A stretch of DNA of 28,245 nt, from the NCBI GenBank assembly GCA_046590235.1, contig JBKJTY010000027.1, positions 1 through 28,245 on the forward strand, given 5' to 3'. The DNA is from 2-02-FULL-45-10 sp046590235 (GTDB taxonomy: Bacteria > Patescibacteriota > Patescibacteriia > Magasanikbacterales > GWA2-37-8). Both the position numbers and the translations under genes were made by a program. The notes beneath the pieces are model-generated. The model was not told the origin of the DNA. It saw only the letters and a list, made by a program, of their open reading frames with translations, and ran no database searches. Shown here piece after piece: positions 6,693 through 13,616 of the stretch. Position 1 is the stretch's first letter. Every line of letters begins with the position of its first letter.

Positions 6693-7118
6693 ATGGCTAA
6701 GAAATTAATGACGCAAGTCAAATTGCAGATCCCAGGCGGCGCTGCAAACCCAGCACCTCCAATCGGTCCAGCTCTCGGTCAACACGGTGTTAACATCGCT
6801 GGTTTCTGTAAAGAATTCAACGACAAGACCAAAGAGTTGCGCGGTGAAATCGTTCCAGTTGTTATCTCAATCTTTGACGATCGCAGCTTCACCTTCATCA
6901 TGAAGACAGCTCCAGTAGCTGAAATGATCAAGAAAGCAGCCAACATCAAAAAAGGTTCTGGTAAACCTCTCCAGGAAAAAGTTGGCAAAATCACTAAGGC
7001 TCAAGTTCGCGAAATCGCTGAAAAGAAAATGCCTGACTTGAATTGCCACACTGTCGAAGCAGCTATGAACATGGTTATCGGTACTGCTCGTCAAATGGGT
7101 GTGAACGTTGAAGCATAA
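6693..7118 (+). CDS. rplK: Large-subunit ribosomal protein uL11
   Basis: Protein of the GTPase-associated centre, binding 23S rRNA and the L10-L12 stalk; 141 aa, the normal length. The N-terminal domain shows LQIPGGAANPAPPIGPALGQHGVNI, and the RNA-binding C-terminal domain has KKGSGKPLQEKVGKIT and the final NMVIGTARQMGVNVEA. The start at 6693 (MAKKLMTQVKL) is the family start; an upstream in-frame ATG at 6636 would add 19 atypical residues. There is no SD. In most bacteria rplA follows directly. Here a terminator and then GC-rich genes of unknown function follow. Confidence 0.96.
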   Translation: MAKKLMTQVKLQIPGGAANPAPPIGPALGQHGVNIAGFCKEFNDKTKELRGEIVPVVISIFDDRSFTFIMKTAPVAEMIKKAANIKKGSGKPLQEKVGKITKAQVREIAEKKMPDLNCHTVEAAMNMVIGTARQMGVNVEA

Positions 7119-7129
7119 TCTATCTTTTA

Positions 7130-7157
7130 AAAACCAGCCTCTCGGGGCTGGTTTTTT
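7130..7157 (+). terminator. Terminator after rplK
   Basis: A4CCAGCC (7130-7139) pairs with GGCTGGT4 (7146-7155), followed by more T. This is a typical intrinsic terminator. Confidence 0.88.
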
Positions 7158-7189
7158 GTTTTTCACAATGTGAATATAAGAGGAAAAAA

Positions 7190-7254
7190 TTGACAAAACA
7201 ATAGCACACCTGTTACGTTAGCTGCGCCGCAATAGCGTGGCCACAAACAAGGAG
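7190..7254 (+). promoter_or_regulatory. Promoter, hairpin and SD of the 151-aa island gene
   Basis: TTGACA (7190-7195) with a weak -10 17-18 bp on (TTACGT or TACGTT, 7213-7219). A bulged hairpin GCCGC-AATA-GCgtGGC lies at 7226-7241. A strong SD AAGGAG (7249-7254) lies 6 nt before the ATG at 7261. Confidence 0.5.
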
Positions 7255-7260
7255 ATCGTC

Positions 7261-7716
7261 ATGTCGGAAGACGAGTTCGACGACGGGAAAAAACCAAAAT
7301 TCCTGAAAAAGTCGCCGATCGCCAAGGTACTGGCACGCGCCAGGCTTGACGCTCCGAGTCGACTGATCATGGTGCTCGACAAGGTGGATATGCCATCTGC
7401 AAAAATAAAGGCTTCCAAAGAACACGCAATCAGGTACGTGATCCAACACAAGATGACCAGCCGACAGGTGCTGACGCTTGCCAAGGGTCGCCCCGGACGC
7501 ATCTTGGAACTTTGCGAATGGTGTCAGGAAATTCAAGGACCTCTCCCCTACACCGTCGCACTGGGCACCACTTGGAAAGAACATAAAGACACACAAGATT
7601 GGGTCGCATTCGCAGATCAGCTGGATGACCAGCGGATTTTCACCGGCGACCGATTCGAACGCGTCTGGCCAAAGGGCACCAGCTTCCTCTTCTTCGTTCA
7701 AAACGAGGCAGCGTAA
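7261..7716 (+). CDS. Hypothetical soluble protein, 151 aa (island 2)
   Basis: Unknown family. It has no signal peptide or membrane segment, so it is probably cytosolic, the only such protein of the two islands. The N-terminal 45 residues are charged (MSEDEFDDGKKPKFLKK). Later stretches include LAKGRPGRILELCEWCQEI and VALGTTWKEHKDTQDWVAF, with a CxxC-like CEWC that might bind metal but is unpaired. The ATG at 7261 is chosen because AAGGAG lies 6 nt upstream; an in-frame GTG at 7237 has no SD. It is monocistronic: TTGACA upstream and a 14-bp terminator stem downstream. Its composition is GC-richer than that of rplK beside it. Confidence 0.7.
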   Translation: MSEDEFDDGKKPKFLKKSPIAKVLARARLDAPSRLIMVLDKVDMPSAKIKASKEHAIRYVIQHKMTSRQVLTLAKGRPGRILELCEWCQEIQGPLPYTVALGTTWKEHKDTQDWVAFADQLDDQRIFTGDRFERVWPKGTSFLFFVQNEAA

Positions 7717-7738
7717 TGGTGTTCACGGCCACCAGCAT

Positions 7739-7772
7739 AACCCCCACCGACAGATTATTGTCGGTGGGGGTT
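7739..7772 (+). terminator. Terminator after the 151-aa gene
   Basis: A perfect 14-bp stem (7739-7752 with 7759-7772): AACCCCCACCGACA pairs with its complement around GATTAT, followed by TTCTTATTT. Confidence 0.8.
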
Positions 7773-7783
7773 CTTATTTATAG

Positions 7784-7812
7784 TTGACAAGATACTTAAA
7801 AAGCAGTATTAT
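7784..7812 (+). promoter_or_regulatory. Consensus promoter of the 169-aa lipoprotein gene
   Basis: TTGACA (7784-7789), 17 bp, TATTAT (7807-7812). It starts 12 nt after the previous terminator and gives a leader of about 74 nt that contains the hairpin at 7865-7879. Confidence 0.75.
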
Positions 7813-7864
7813 CAACTGTTCCTTTACAATTGGAATTTATAGTGGTTGGCGCAATTACATTACC

Positions 7865-7887
7865 GGTCGCCTAGCGACCAAAAGGGG
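7865..7887 (+). promoter_or_regulatory. 5' hairpin plus SD of the 169-aa lipoprotein gene
   Basis: GGTCGC-CTA-GCGACC (7865-7879, perfect 6-bp stem), then AAA, then AGGGG (7883-7887), then CAGCA and the ATG at 7893. Confidence 0.6.
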
Positions 7888-7892
7888 CAGCA

Positions 7893-8402
7893 ATGCGAAC
7901 TATCCTGTTCATTCTCTGTGCAATGATTCTTTCGAATACGGGTTGTGCGACGGCACCAGTAGCAGAAAAAGTGACCGCCCCCATCTTCGACCCGCGCAAC
8001 ACGACCGAGTTCTTCATCGTGAGTGAGGAAACGATGCTCACGATTGGCTATCTGATCCAGATCGACGTGGAGAAAAATACCCTGATCGATGGCAACTACC
8101 ACGTCAAGCTCTTCGACGGCGGCATGATCTGCGACATCGAAGGTAAACGGAAAAAAAGCATCTGCTTCAACTTCCCGTTCGAGGAGAAGACGGAAATCAT
8201 CATAAGCGAACAAGGTAACGTACTACTTCGAAATGAAATCCGTCCGGGCTGCCATGCTATTTACAAAGCTAAAGCGATCGGACACCTGCAGGAGGAAAGG
8301 AACGGAATTCGCGGGCAACTCTACAAGGGGGTCTTCGAAGAACCATACTTCATCCAGACCGAAGGCAACAACTGCTCCGAAAAAATCCCCATCAAAACCT
8401 GA
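7893..8402 (+). CDS. Predicted lipoprotein of unknown family, 169 aa (island 2)
   Basis: MRTILFILCAMILSNTGC is a lipoprotein signal with the lipobox SNTGC (Cys18), followed by ATAPVAEKV and a soluble domain rich in alternating hydrophobic residues that looks mostly beta. Later Cys occur at GGMICDIEG, KSICFNF, RPGCHAI and NNCSEK, four in all and compatible with two disulfides. The start is set by AGGGG at 5 nt and the hairpin before it. The gene has its own consensus promoter and ends in a terminator shared with convergent queA. It resembles the island 1 lipoproteins in design and composition, though I see no sequence similarity by eye. Confidence 0.75.
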   Translation: MRTILFILCAMILSNTGCATAPVAEKVTAPIFDPRNTTEFFIVSEETMLTIGYLIQIDVEKNTLIDGNYHVKLFDGGMICDIEGKRKKSICFNFPFEEKTEIIISEQGNVLLRNEIRPGCHAIYKAKAIGHLQEERNGIRGQLYKGVFEEPYFIQTEGNNCSEKIPIKT

Positions 8403-8423
8403 ACGGGCGGGTCTCGTTCAGGC

Positions 8424-8500
8424 TGGATGGTGCCGGCTTCGATTGCGCCACCATCCACTAAAAATTCCAATTAAAAAAGACACCATACAGGTGTCTTTTT
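8424..8500. terminator. Hairpin and bidirectional terminator between island 2 and queA
   Basis: TGGATGGTG/CACCATCCA (8424-8432 with 8449-8457) is followed by A5GACACC/GGTGTCT5 (8474-8484 with 8490-8500). The second has T-runs on both strands and serves the convergent genes. Confidence 0.85.
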
Positions 8501-8505
8501 ATTTT

Positions 8506-9639
8506 TTACTTAATTAGCATCGCATCCCCAAAACTATAGAACCGATAATTATGTGCGATCGCATCTTCGTAACACTGCAAAGTAAATTTCCTATCCCCCA
8601 CAAATGCTGAGACGAGCATAAGGAGTGTTGATTTCGGCAAATGAAAATTAGTTATAAGAGCATCAACCGCTTGGAACTTGTAACCAGGTGTAATAAACAT
8701 ATTAATGTCACCACTGTATGGCATGAGTACATCCTTACCAACATCTTTTTTTGTACTGCCAGCCAACACTTTTTGAGCAACACCTTCAAGACTACGGACA
8801 GTAGTAGTACCAACCGCGACCACACGACGACCCTCAGCTTTTGCCTGATTAATAAGCTCAGCATTTTTATCAGTCAGCTCCACCCACTCACTATGCATGA
8901 CATGCTCTTCCACCTTATCACTTTTAACTGGCAAAAATGTACCCAAACCAACATGCAACGTCACCTCCGCAAATTGCACACCTTTAGATTTTAATTTCTC
9001 AATGAGTTCTGCTGTAAAATGAAACCCCGCTGTCGGAGCAGCAACCGAACCTTCATGCTTGGCATACACTGTCTGATAACGCTCCACCACATTCACCGCT
9101 GCCTTCGCAGTATCACTATCAACATACGGCGGTGTTGGTACTTCACCATACTGATTAGCCTTAGTACGCACCACAGCATCATCATCTGCAAACTGCATTA
9201 AAATAGTTCCATCAGCTTCCTTAGTAATAACCTCACCAACAAAATCTTCCGCAAAACGAACCTTCATACCCAAACGCAATTTCTTCCCCGGCTTCGCAAG
9301 CACTTTCCATGTATGCACATTTTCCATCGGACGGACTAAAAATACTTCCACCGTAGGTGCATTAATAAATTTATCAGTTAACGTCACGTTCGGCTTTTTA
9401 TCAAGCACTGTCTCATCAAACTCTAGCGTTCCACGAAGACGCGCTTTAAAAACCTTAGAATTATTCCAGACTAACAAATCTCCTTCTGATAAATACGAGG
9501 TAATATCACTAAACGTCTTATAGTCAACAGAATGGTCTCCCTTATCAATCACCATCAGCTTCGCACTATCGCGAGGCTCAGCGGGAGTTTGAGCGATACA
9601 CTCCATCGGTAAATTAAAATCAAAGTCAGAAGTTAACAT
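8506..9639 (-). CDS. queA: S-adenosylmethionine:tRNA ribosyltransferase-isomerase
   Basis: Cytosolic enzyme that moves the ribosyl part of SAM to 7-aminomethyl-7-deazaguanine in tRNA, giving epoxyqueuosine; 377 aa. Family signatures: FDFNLPMECIAQTPAEPRDSAKLMV at the N-terminus, LLVWNNSKVFKARL, EVFLVRP, GEVPTPPYV, YQTVYAKHEGSVAAPTAGFHFT, TLHVGLGTFLPV, HSEW, and FITPGYKFQAVDALITNFHLPKSTLLMLVSAF. The ATG at 9639 begins 1 nt after the mltG stop; an upstream in-frame ATG at 9678 would overlap mltG and add atypical residues. Last gene of the nucleotidyltransferase-mltG-queA operon. No other queuosine gene is in the window. Confidence 0.95.
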   Translation of the reverse strand: MLTSDFDFNLPMECIAQTPAEPRDSAKLMVIDKGDHSVDYKTFSDITSYLSEGDLLVWNNSKVFKARLRGTLEFDETVLDKKPNVTLTDKFINAPTVEVFLVRPMENVHTWKVLAKPGKKLRLGMKVRFAEDFVGEVITKEADGTILMQFADDDAVVRTKANQYGEVPTPPYVDSDTAKAAVNVVERYQTVYAKHEGSVAAPTAGFHFTAELIEKLKSKGVQFAEVTLHVGLGTFLPVKSDKVEEHVMHSEWVELTDKNAELINQAKAEGRRVVAVGTTTVRSLEGVAQKVLAGSTKKDVGKDVLMPYSGDINMFITPGYKFQAVDALITNFHLPKSTLLMLVSAFVGDRKFTLQCYEDAIAHNYRFYSFGDAMLIK

Positions 9640-9640
9640 A

Positions 9641-10432
9641 TCATCGAATATATTTATAACGATTCGCATTATGCTCATCTAGCGTCGTAGCATAATACAT
9701 CTTACCGTCCTTCGTTCCGCTCAAAAAATACCAATACGGATTTTTTTCTGGGTATAACGCTGCCATGATGGAATCAAGACTTGGCATGCAAATTGGGCTT
9801 GGTGGCAAACCAGGTCGTTTATAAGTATTCCACGGTGAATCAATCGCGCGTTCTTGACTGGTCGTAAATACGTCACCTGTACGGTCTACAAAATAGTGCA
9901 CACTGGAATCAACCTGAAGCGCCATACCCACCTCAATACGTCGCCACATAATGCCAGATACAAGCTTGCGATCAGCCGATGTACGCGCCTCACGCTCAAT
10001 AATACTTGCCATAGTAAGCAGCTCAAGTGGTGAAATTTTTCGCCGTTTTATCTCAGCTTCCATCTCTGGAGTAAGTTGTTTTTCACGAATAGCTCGGAAT
10101 GCTTCTACCACTTCTTCAACAGTTGCGCCTTTAAAAAATCGGATCGTTTCTGGTGCTAGGAATCCTTCAGCACTACCGCTTGGATCTTTTTTATCAGCTG
10201 GCTGACCAGTCACCGCATAGACATCCTTAACTGACAAAGCAACACCTTGTTTAACCAAATATTCCGCCACATCCCGCAAATTCCAACCAGGAATAATAGT
10301 CAGTGTAATTTCTTCACGCGGAATAATCACCACAGGTTTTGGGCGGCGTGCTTCAAAATAATGTTGCGCATACAAACCAACTCCACAAACAAGGAGTAGC
10401 GAAGCAATAATAGCTTTAGTATTAAAACTCAT
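9641..10432 (-). CDS. mltG: Endolytic murein transglycosylase MltG (YceG family)
   Basis: Membrane-anchored lytic transglycosylase thought to cut nascent glycan strands and set their length. It is 263 aa, shorter than the roughly 340 aa of E. coli. One N-terminal transmembrane helix (KAIIASLLLVCGVGLY) leads to a LysM-like region (TIIPGWNLRDVAEYLV) and the YceG catalytic domain. The catalytic Glu lies in LLTMASIIEREAR, followed by MALQVDSSVHY and the hallmark WNTYKRPGLPPSPI. The end reads YWYFLSGTKDGKMYYATTL. The ATG at 10432 starts 2 nt after the upstream stop. It shows that this organism remodels its own peptidoglycan. Confidence 0.93.
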   Translation of the reverse strand: MSFNTKAIIASLLLVCGVGLYAQHYFEARRPKPVVIIPREEITLTIIPGWNLRDVAEYLVKQGVALSVKDVYAVTGQPADKKDPSGSAEGFLAPETIRFFKGATVEEVVEAFRAIREKQLTPEMEAEIKRRKISPLELLTMASIIEREARTSADRKLVSGIMWRRIEVGMALQVDSSVHYFVDRTGDVFTTSQERAIDSPWNTYKRPGLPPSPICMPSLDSIMAALYPEKNPYWYFLSGTKDGKMYYATTLDEHNANRYKYIR

Positions 10433-10434
10433 AG

Positions 10435-11118
10435 TTATTCTTGCCAACTTTCACGTGCCCACGCTAAACGGTCTGGCACACCGATGTCTATCCACGCGCG
10501 ATCAGACTGGTACACATACAAATCAGTCATGTTTGGAAAAACGTCGTATTCAATACTGAACGATTTTTGTTCTGGAAAATATGCAGCTGCTTTTTTAGTA
10601 AACAAATAAATGCCCCCATTAATATATCCTACTTGGTGCAAGCCTTCTTTTTCTTTAAATTGTTTTAAATGATAATCAGTCTCGTACTCGAGCGTACCAT
10701 ACGAAGCAGCATCTTCAACGCGTGTACCAAGAATAATACCATCACTATCAACATCAAGATGTTTAACCATATCAACCAAATCAACAGTCGTAAGTACGTC
10801 ACCATTTAAAATAATAACGGGATCATTGTTGATTATATAGCCCCAAGCATGTTTAATTGCACCGCCGGTTCCTAAACGTTCTTGTTCAATAGCATAGGTA
10901 AGCTTAACACCATTTCGTTCCAAACCAACTTCCTTATAAAGGACTTCGTTTAAATGACCGGCAGCCAAAACGACTTCGGTAACACCGACTTTCTTCAACT
11001 TCTCAAGCTGCCAATCTAACACTGTCCTACCTTTAATCTCAAGTAAGATTTTAGGAATACTTTTTGTAATTTCCCCGAGACGAGTAGATAACCCTCCGCA
11101 CAGAATAATTGCATTCAT
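10435..11118 (-). CDS. Sugar-phosphate nucleotidyltransferase
   Basis: Enzyme of the NTP_transferase family (227 aa) that makes an activated NDP-sugar from a sugar-1-phosphate. The N-terminal pyrophosphorylase signature is present as NAIILCGGLSTRLGEITKSIPKILL. Further on come GTGGAIKHAW, VIILNGDVLT (the metal-binding Asp) and GYINGGIYLF. The closest type by motif is the HddC/MurU-like single-domain group without a hexapeptide tail, but the sugar cannot be told. The ATG at 11118 or the one 6 nt earlier may be used. No clear promoter lies ahead; a palindromic repeat fills the gap to the PAP2 gene, so read-through is possible. It heads a tight operon with mltG and queA. Confidence 0.85.
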   Translation of the reverse strand: MNAIILCGGLSTRLGEITKSIPKILLEIKGRTVLDWQLEKLKKVGVTEVVLAAGHLNEVLYKEVGLERNGVKLTYAIEQERLGTGGAIKHAWGYIINNDPVIILNGDVLTTVDLVDMVKHLDVDSDGIILGTRVEDAASYGTLEYETDYHLKQFKEKEGLHQVGYINGGIYLFTKKAAAYFPEQKSFSIEYDVFPNMTDLYVYQSDRAWIDIGVPDRLAWARESWQE

Positions 11119-11132
11119 ACACATTAAAAGAT

Positions 11133-11219
11133 GTCATCCTGAATGGATGTGAAGGATCTTCCTCTTACGCCCGGTTACCGTTGGCATAAAAAGAAGATTC
11201 TTCGATTCCTCAGAATGAC
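11133..11219. repeat. Palindromic intergenic repeat (GTCATyCTGA type)
   Basis: Ends are imperfect inverted repeats of about 28 nt: GTCATCCTGAATGG...GAAGGATCTTCC against GAAGATTCTTCGATTCCTCAGAATGAC. This terminal pattern is common in REP/MITE-like repeats of many bacteria (known from memory). It starts 14 nt before the nucleotidyltransferase ATG and ends 3 nt from the PAP2 stop, filling the gap. No open frame inside. Confidence 0.7.
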
Positions 11220-11221
11220 AA

Positions 11222-11746
11222 TTAAAAATAGAGAATTGAAATATACGTTACCAAACCTGCCATAAAAGCAGCCAACACCATACCACCAACGGTATCAAAC
11301 GGATAATGCGCACCTGCAAAAACTCTCCCCCATGACACCCAAAGTGCTAACGGCAACAAAGCTTCAAAACCAGGCACATTAAAAACAAAAGACAAAAAGA
11401 AGATCAACCAAGCGGAAAGGGCGTGATCCGAAGGGAACGATTTGGCACCAAGCGGGCTAATCATCTTTTTAGTCTCAAGCAAGGTTACAAACGGTCGCGG
11501 CTCTCTGACTAACCGTCCAATTGCATGAGAAATACCAACACCAAAAAGCCAAGCTATCGCTAAAAAGGCATATTGGACGATAATCGCATCGCCATCTGGT
11601 CGAAGACTAATATAGGTACCAACACCATACCAACCAAGCATAGCAATAATTACCCATTCCGCCCCAGCGCGACCAAAAGCATCCAACCATCTATTTCGGC
11701 CTTGTAAACCATTAATTGTAAGAAAAAGACGGGTATTGAGTGACAT
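11222..11746 (-). CDS. PAP2-superfamily membrane phosphatase
   Basis: Membrane phosphatase of 174 aa with the three-part PAP2 signature: REPRPF (about residue 85), SFPSDHA (about 110), and WGRVFAGAHYPFDTVGG (about 147). The catalytic His is in the last motif. Several hydrophobic helices surround these. A probable role is recycling undecaprenyl pyrophosphate or dephosphorylating a lipid. The motif layout recalls BcrC-type enzymes, but this is inference. The ATG at 11746 is chosen over a TTG at 11788 because that TTG is part of the -35 box (TTGTCA). With that promoter the leader is only about 7 nt. No SD. Confidence 0.88.
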   Translation of the reverse strand: MSLNTRLFLTINGLQGRNRWLDAFGRAGAEWVIIAMLGWYGVGTYISLRPDGDAIIVQYAFLAIAWLFGVGISHAIGRLVREPRPFVTLLETKKMISPLGAKSFPSDHALSAWLIFFLSFVFNVPGFEALLPLALWVSWGRVFAGAHYPFDTVGGMVLAAFMAGLVTYISILYF

Positions 11747-11759
11747 AGAAATCGAAACT

Positions 11760-11788
11760 ATCTTACCATCTGGTACTAGTTCTGACAA
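11760..11788 (-). promoter_or_regulatory. Promoter of the PAP2 gene (near-leaderless)
   Basis: TTGTCA (11783-11788), 17 bp, TAAGAT (11760-11765) on the minus strand. The predicted start of transcription near 11753 leaves about 7 nt before the ATG. Confidence 0.6.
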
Positions 11789-11811
11789 TCCTTGTCATTA
11801 TGGGCTACCCC

Positions 11812-11840
11812 TTGATAAAAAAGCCCTTTTTAGGTATAGT
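11812..11840 (+). promoter_or_regulatory. Promoter of tRNA-Ile
   Basis: TTGATA (11812-11817), 17 bp, TATAGT (11835-11840). It may also feed the pseudouridine synthase and gmk, since no terminator is seen between the tRNA and 11984. Confidence 0.65.
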
Positions 11841-11884
11841 TAAGCCATTCAACGCTTGTTAAACAGGTGTTTGATGCACTAACT

Positions 11885-11958
11885 GTGCCAGTAGCTCAGC
11901 TGGTGAGAGCACCGCCCTTATAAGACGGGGGTCGCGGGTTCGAGTCCCGCCTGGCGCA
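11885..11958 (+). tRNA. tRNA-Ile (anticodon UAU)
   Basis: A full cloverleaf: acceptor GTGCCAG/CTGGCGC (one U-G), D-arm GCTC...GAGC, T-arm GCGGG-TTCGAGT-CCCGC, 5-nt variable loop, and discriminator A at 11958. The anticodon loop reads CTTATAA, so the anticodon is UAU, which reads AUA directly. The anticodon stem CCGCC/GACGG has one C-A mismatch. CCA is not encoded. Confidence 0.9.
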
Positions 11959-11983
11959 CACTGTTTAAGTAATCGGTATCATT

Positions 11984-12985
11984 ATGAAAAAACTACCAAT
12001 ACAACTCATTATCAAAGAAGAAGAGCACGGCCAACGTCTCGATGTTGTTGTGTCTGAAAAATTAGGCATCACACGCTCCCAAGGACAAAAGTTATTTGAG
12101 CTCGACCAAGTTACCGTTAATGGTAAATTACCAAGAAAAGCTGGCGACACCGTGCGAGAAGGATATGAAGTGGTTGTTAGCGAAGCTACCAAAACTACTC
12201 CGGACTTTAAAAAAGTCATGCCGATTAACCAACCAAAAGAAAGCCTTAAAAAATCAGCTAAATCCCTGATTCCTAAGGTAATCACTGAAACACCGGATTA
12301 TATCGTTATTGAAAAGCCATCCGGTCTTTTGGTGCACCCAACCCAAGCTAACGAAAAGAATACATTGGCTGCCTGGATTAAAAAAGAATATCCAGAGGTT
12401 AAAAAAGTTGGCGATGAACCAGATGTTCGCCCAGGTATCGTACACCGTCTTGATAAGGAAGCCTCCGGTCTCATGGTAATTGCTCGAACACAAAAAATGT
12501 TCGACCATCTTAAAGAGCAATTTAAAAACCGTACCGTTGATAAAGAATACTTCGCACTCGTGCACGACAAGGTAGAACGCGACGAAGCCGAAATTAACTT
12601 CCCTATCGCCCGCTCTGGCAACTCCGAACGCATGGCTGCGCGCCCAACTGTTGGTGCTCCTGCTGAAGGTGAGAAAGAAGCGAAAACCGATTTTCTTGCT
12701 GAACGTCATTTTAAAAACTTCAGCTTACTCCGCGTGAAAATCTACACCGGCCGCATGCACCAAATCCGTGTTCACATGTTAGCCTACAACCACCCACTTG
12801 TTGGCGACCCAATTTACTTCCAAAGAAAACGCCGACGCACATGGGATGAACGTCTTGGTCGCATGTTTTTACATTCTACACTGCTTTCGTTTACTGATTT
12901 GGCTGGCCGCAGACAAACCTTTGATTCTCCACTCCCAACAGAACTAAAAGACTTCTTAGAAACATTAGCTCCGGAAAAAATATGA
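11984..12985 (+). CDS. RluD-type 23S rRNA pseudouridine synthase
   Basis: RNA-modifying enzyme (333 aa) of the RluA/RluC/RluD family, converting uridines in 23S rRNA to pseudouridine. The N-terminal S4-like RNA-binding domain is visible (QRLDVVVSEKLGITRSQGQKL, about residues 17-75). A linker with Lys-rich stretches follows, then the catalytic domain with IVIEKPSGLLVHP, the catalytic Asp in HRLDKEASGLMV (about residue 157) and HQIRVHMLAYNHPLVGDPIY. Which uridines are modified cannot be told from sequence alone. The ATG at 11984 follows tRNA-Ile by 25 nt and has no SD. Its stop overlaps the first gmk ATG (ATGA). Confidence 0.92.
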   Translation: MKKLPIQLIIKEEEHGQRLDVVVSEKLGITRSQGQKLFELDQVTVNGKLPRKAGDTVREGYEVVVSEATKTTPDFKKVMPINQPKESLKKSAKSLIPKVITETPDYIVIEKPSGLLVHPTQANEKNTLAAWIKKEYPEVKKVGDEPDVRPGIVHRLDKEASGLMVIARTQKMFDHLKEQFKNRTVDKEYFALVHDKVERDEAEINFPIARSGNSERMAARPTVGAPAEGEKEAKTDFLAERHFKNFSLLRVKIYTGRMHQIRVHMLAYNHPLVGDPIYFQRKRRRTWDERLGRMFLHSTLLSFTDLAGRRQTFDSPLPTELKDFLETLAPEKI

Positions 12986-13575
12986 TGACAGGCATGCTTG
13001 TTATCATTTCTTCTCCTTCTGGTGGCGGTAAAGATGTCGTGATTAACACGCTTTTGAAACGCCTGCCCGATGCTGTGCGTCTCATCACCACCACCTCTCG
13101 CCCACCTCGACCGGGCAACAAAGAAGGTGTTGATTATTTTTTCACTACCCGCATAGCCTTTGAAGAACGAATTAACGCTAGTGAATTCTTGGAACACAAT
13201 GAATACGCTGGTAACTTTTACGGCACACCAAAACAATATCTTACCGATTTACTCTCCGCCCACCAAGTAGTTCTCACCCAAATCGAAGTAAACGGCAAAC
13301 ACAACCTTGATAAACTCAACGTCCCACATCTTGCCATCTTCATGCTCCCGGATAGCCTCGATAATCTCCGTAAACGGATTGAAAAACGCGGTGGTATCAC
13401 CCCAGAAATCATCGATCAACGTCTTGAAATTGCTAAACGTGAGATTGCATCCTCAGCAGACTATGACTACCGCATAATCAACGTAGAAGGCAAATTAGCT
13501 GAAACTATAGCCAAAATCGAGGGTATAATTACCGAAGAATTGGCCAAACGAGTCACTCTTGACAAAACCGCCTAA
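12982..13575 (+). CDS. gmk: Guanylate kinase
   Basis: Phosphorylates GMP to GDP with ATP, cytosolic; 197 aa, near the usual 200-210. The family is shown by the GMP-binding region LITTTSRPPRPGNKEGVDYFF, FLEHNEYAGNFYGTP, and the lid region RIEKRGGITPEIIDQRLEIAKREI. The P-loop reads SSPSGGGKDVV. Asp stands where the Walker A Ser/Thr after Lys normally is; that residue usually helps hold Mg2+. The start may be 12982, overlapping the previous stop, or the next ATG at 12985. It is translationally coupled to the pseudouridine synthase gene. The 3' end contains the rplS promoter. Confidence 0.93.
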   Translation: MMTGMLVIISSPSGGGKDVVINTLLKRLPDAVRLITTTSRPPRPGNKEGVDYFFTTRIAFEERINASEFLEHNEYAGNFYGTPKQYLTDLLSAHQVVLTQIEVNGKHNLDKLNVPHLAIFMLPDSLDNLRKRIEKRGGITPEIIDQRLEIAKREIASSADYDYRIINVEGKLAETIAKIEGIITEELAKRVTLDKTA

Positions 13576-13587
13576 TTTAGCTACAAT
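13559..13587 (+). promoter_or_regulatory. rplS promoter inside the 3' end of gmk
   Basis: A consensus TTGACA (13559-13564), 17 bp, TACAAT (13582-13587). Transcription should begin near 13594, leaving 23 nt before the rplS ATG. The -35 overlaps the last gmk codons. Confidence 0.75.
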
Positions 13588-13616
13588 AGGCCCACTATAA
13601 ACTCTAACTTCTCGGT

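Noticed and set aside
2860..8500. Prophage or plasmid origin of the islands
   Set aside because: No integrase, terminase, capsid, replication or partition gene is recognisable, and the two islands are separated by native core genes.
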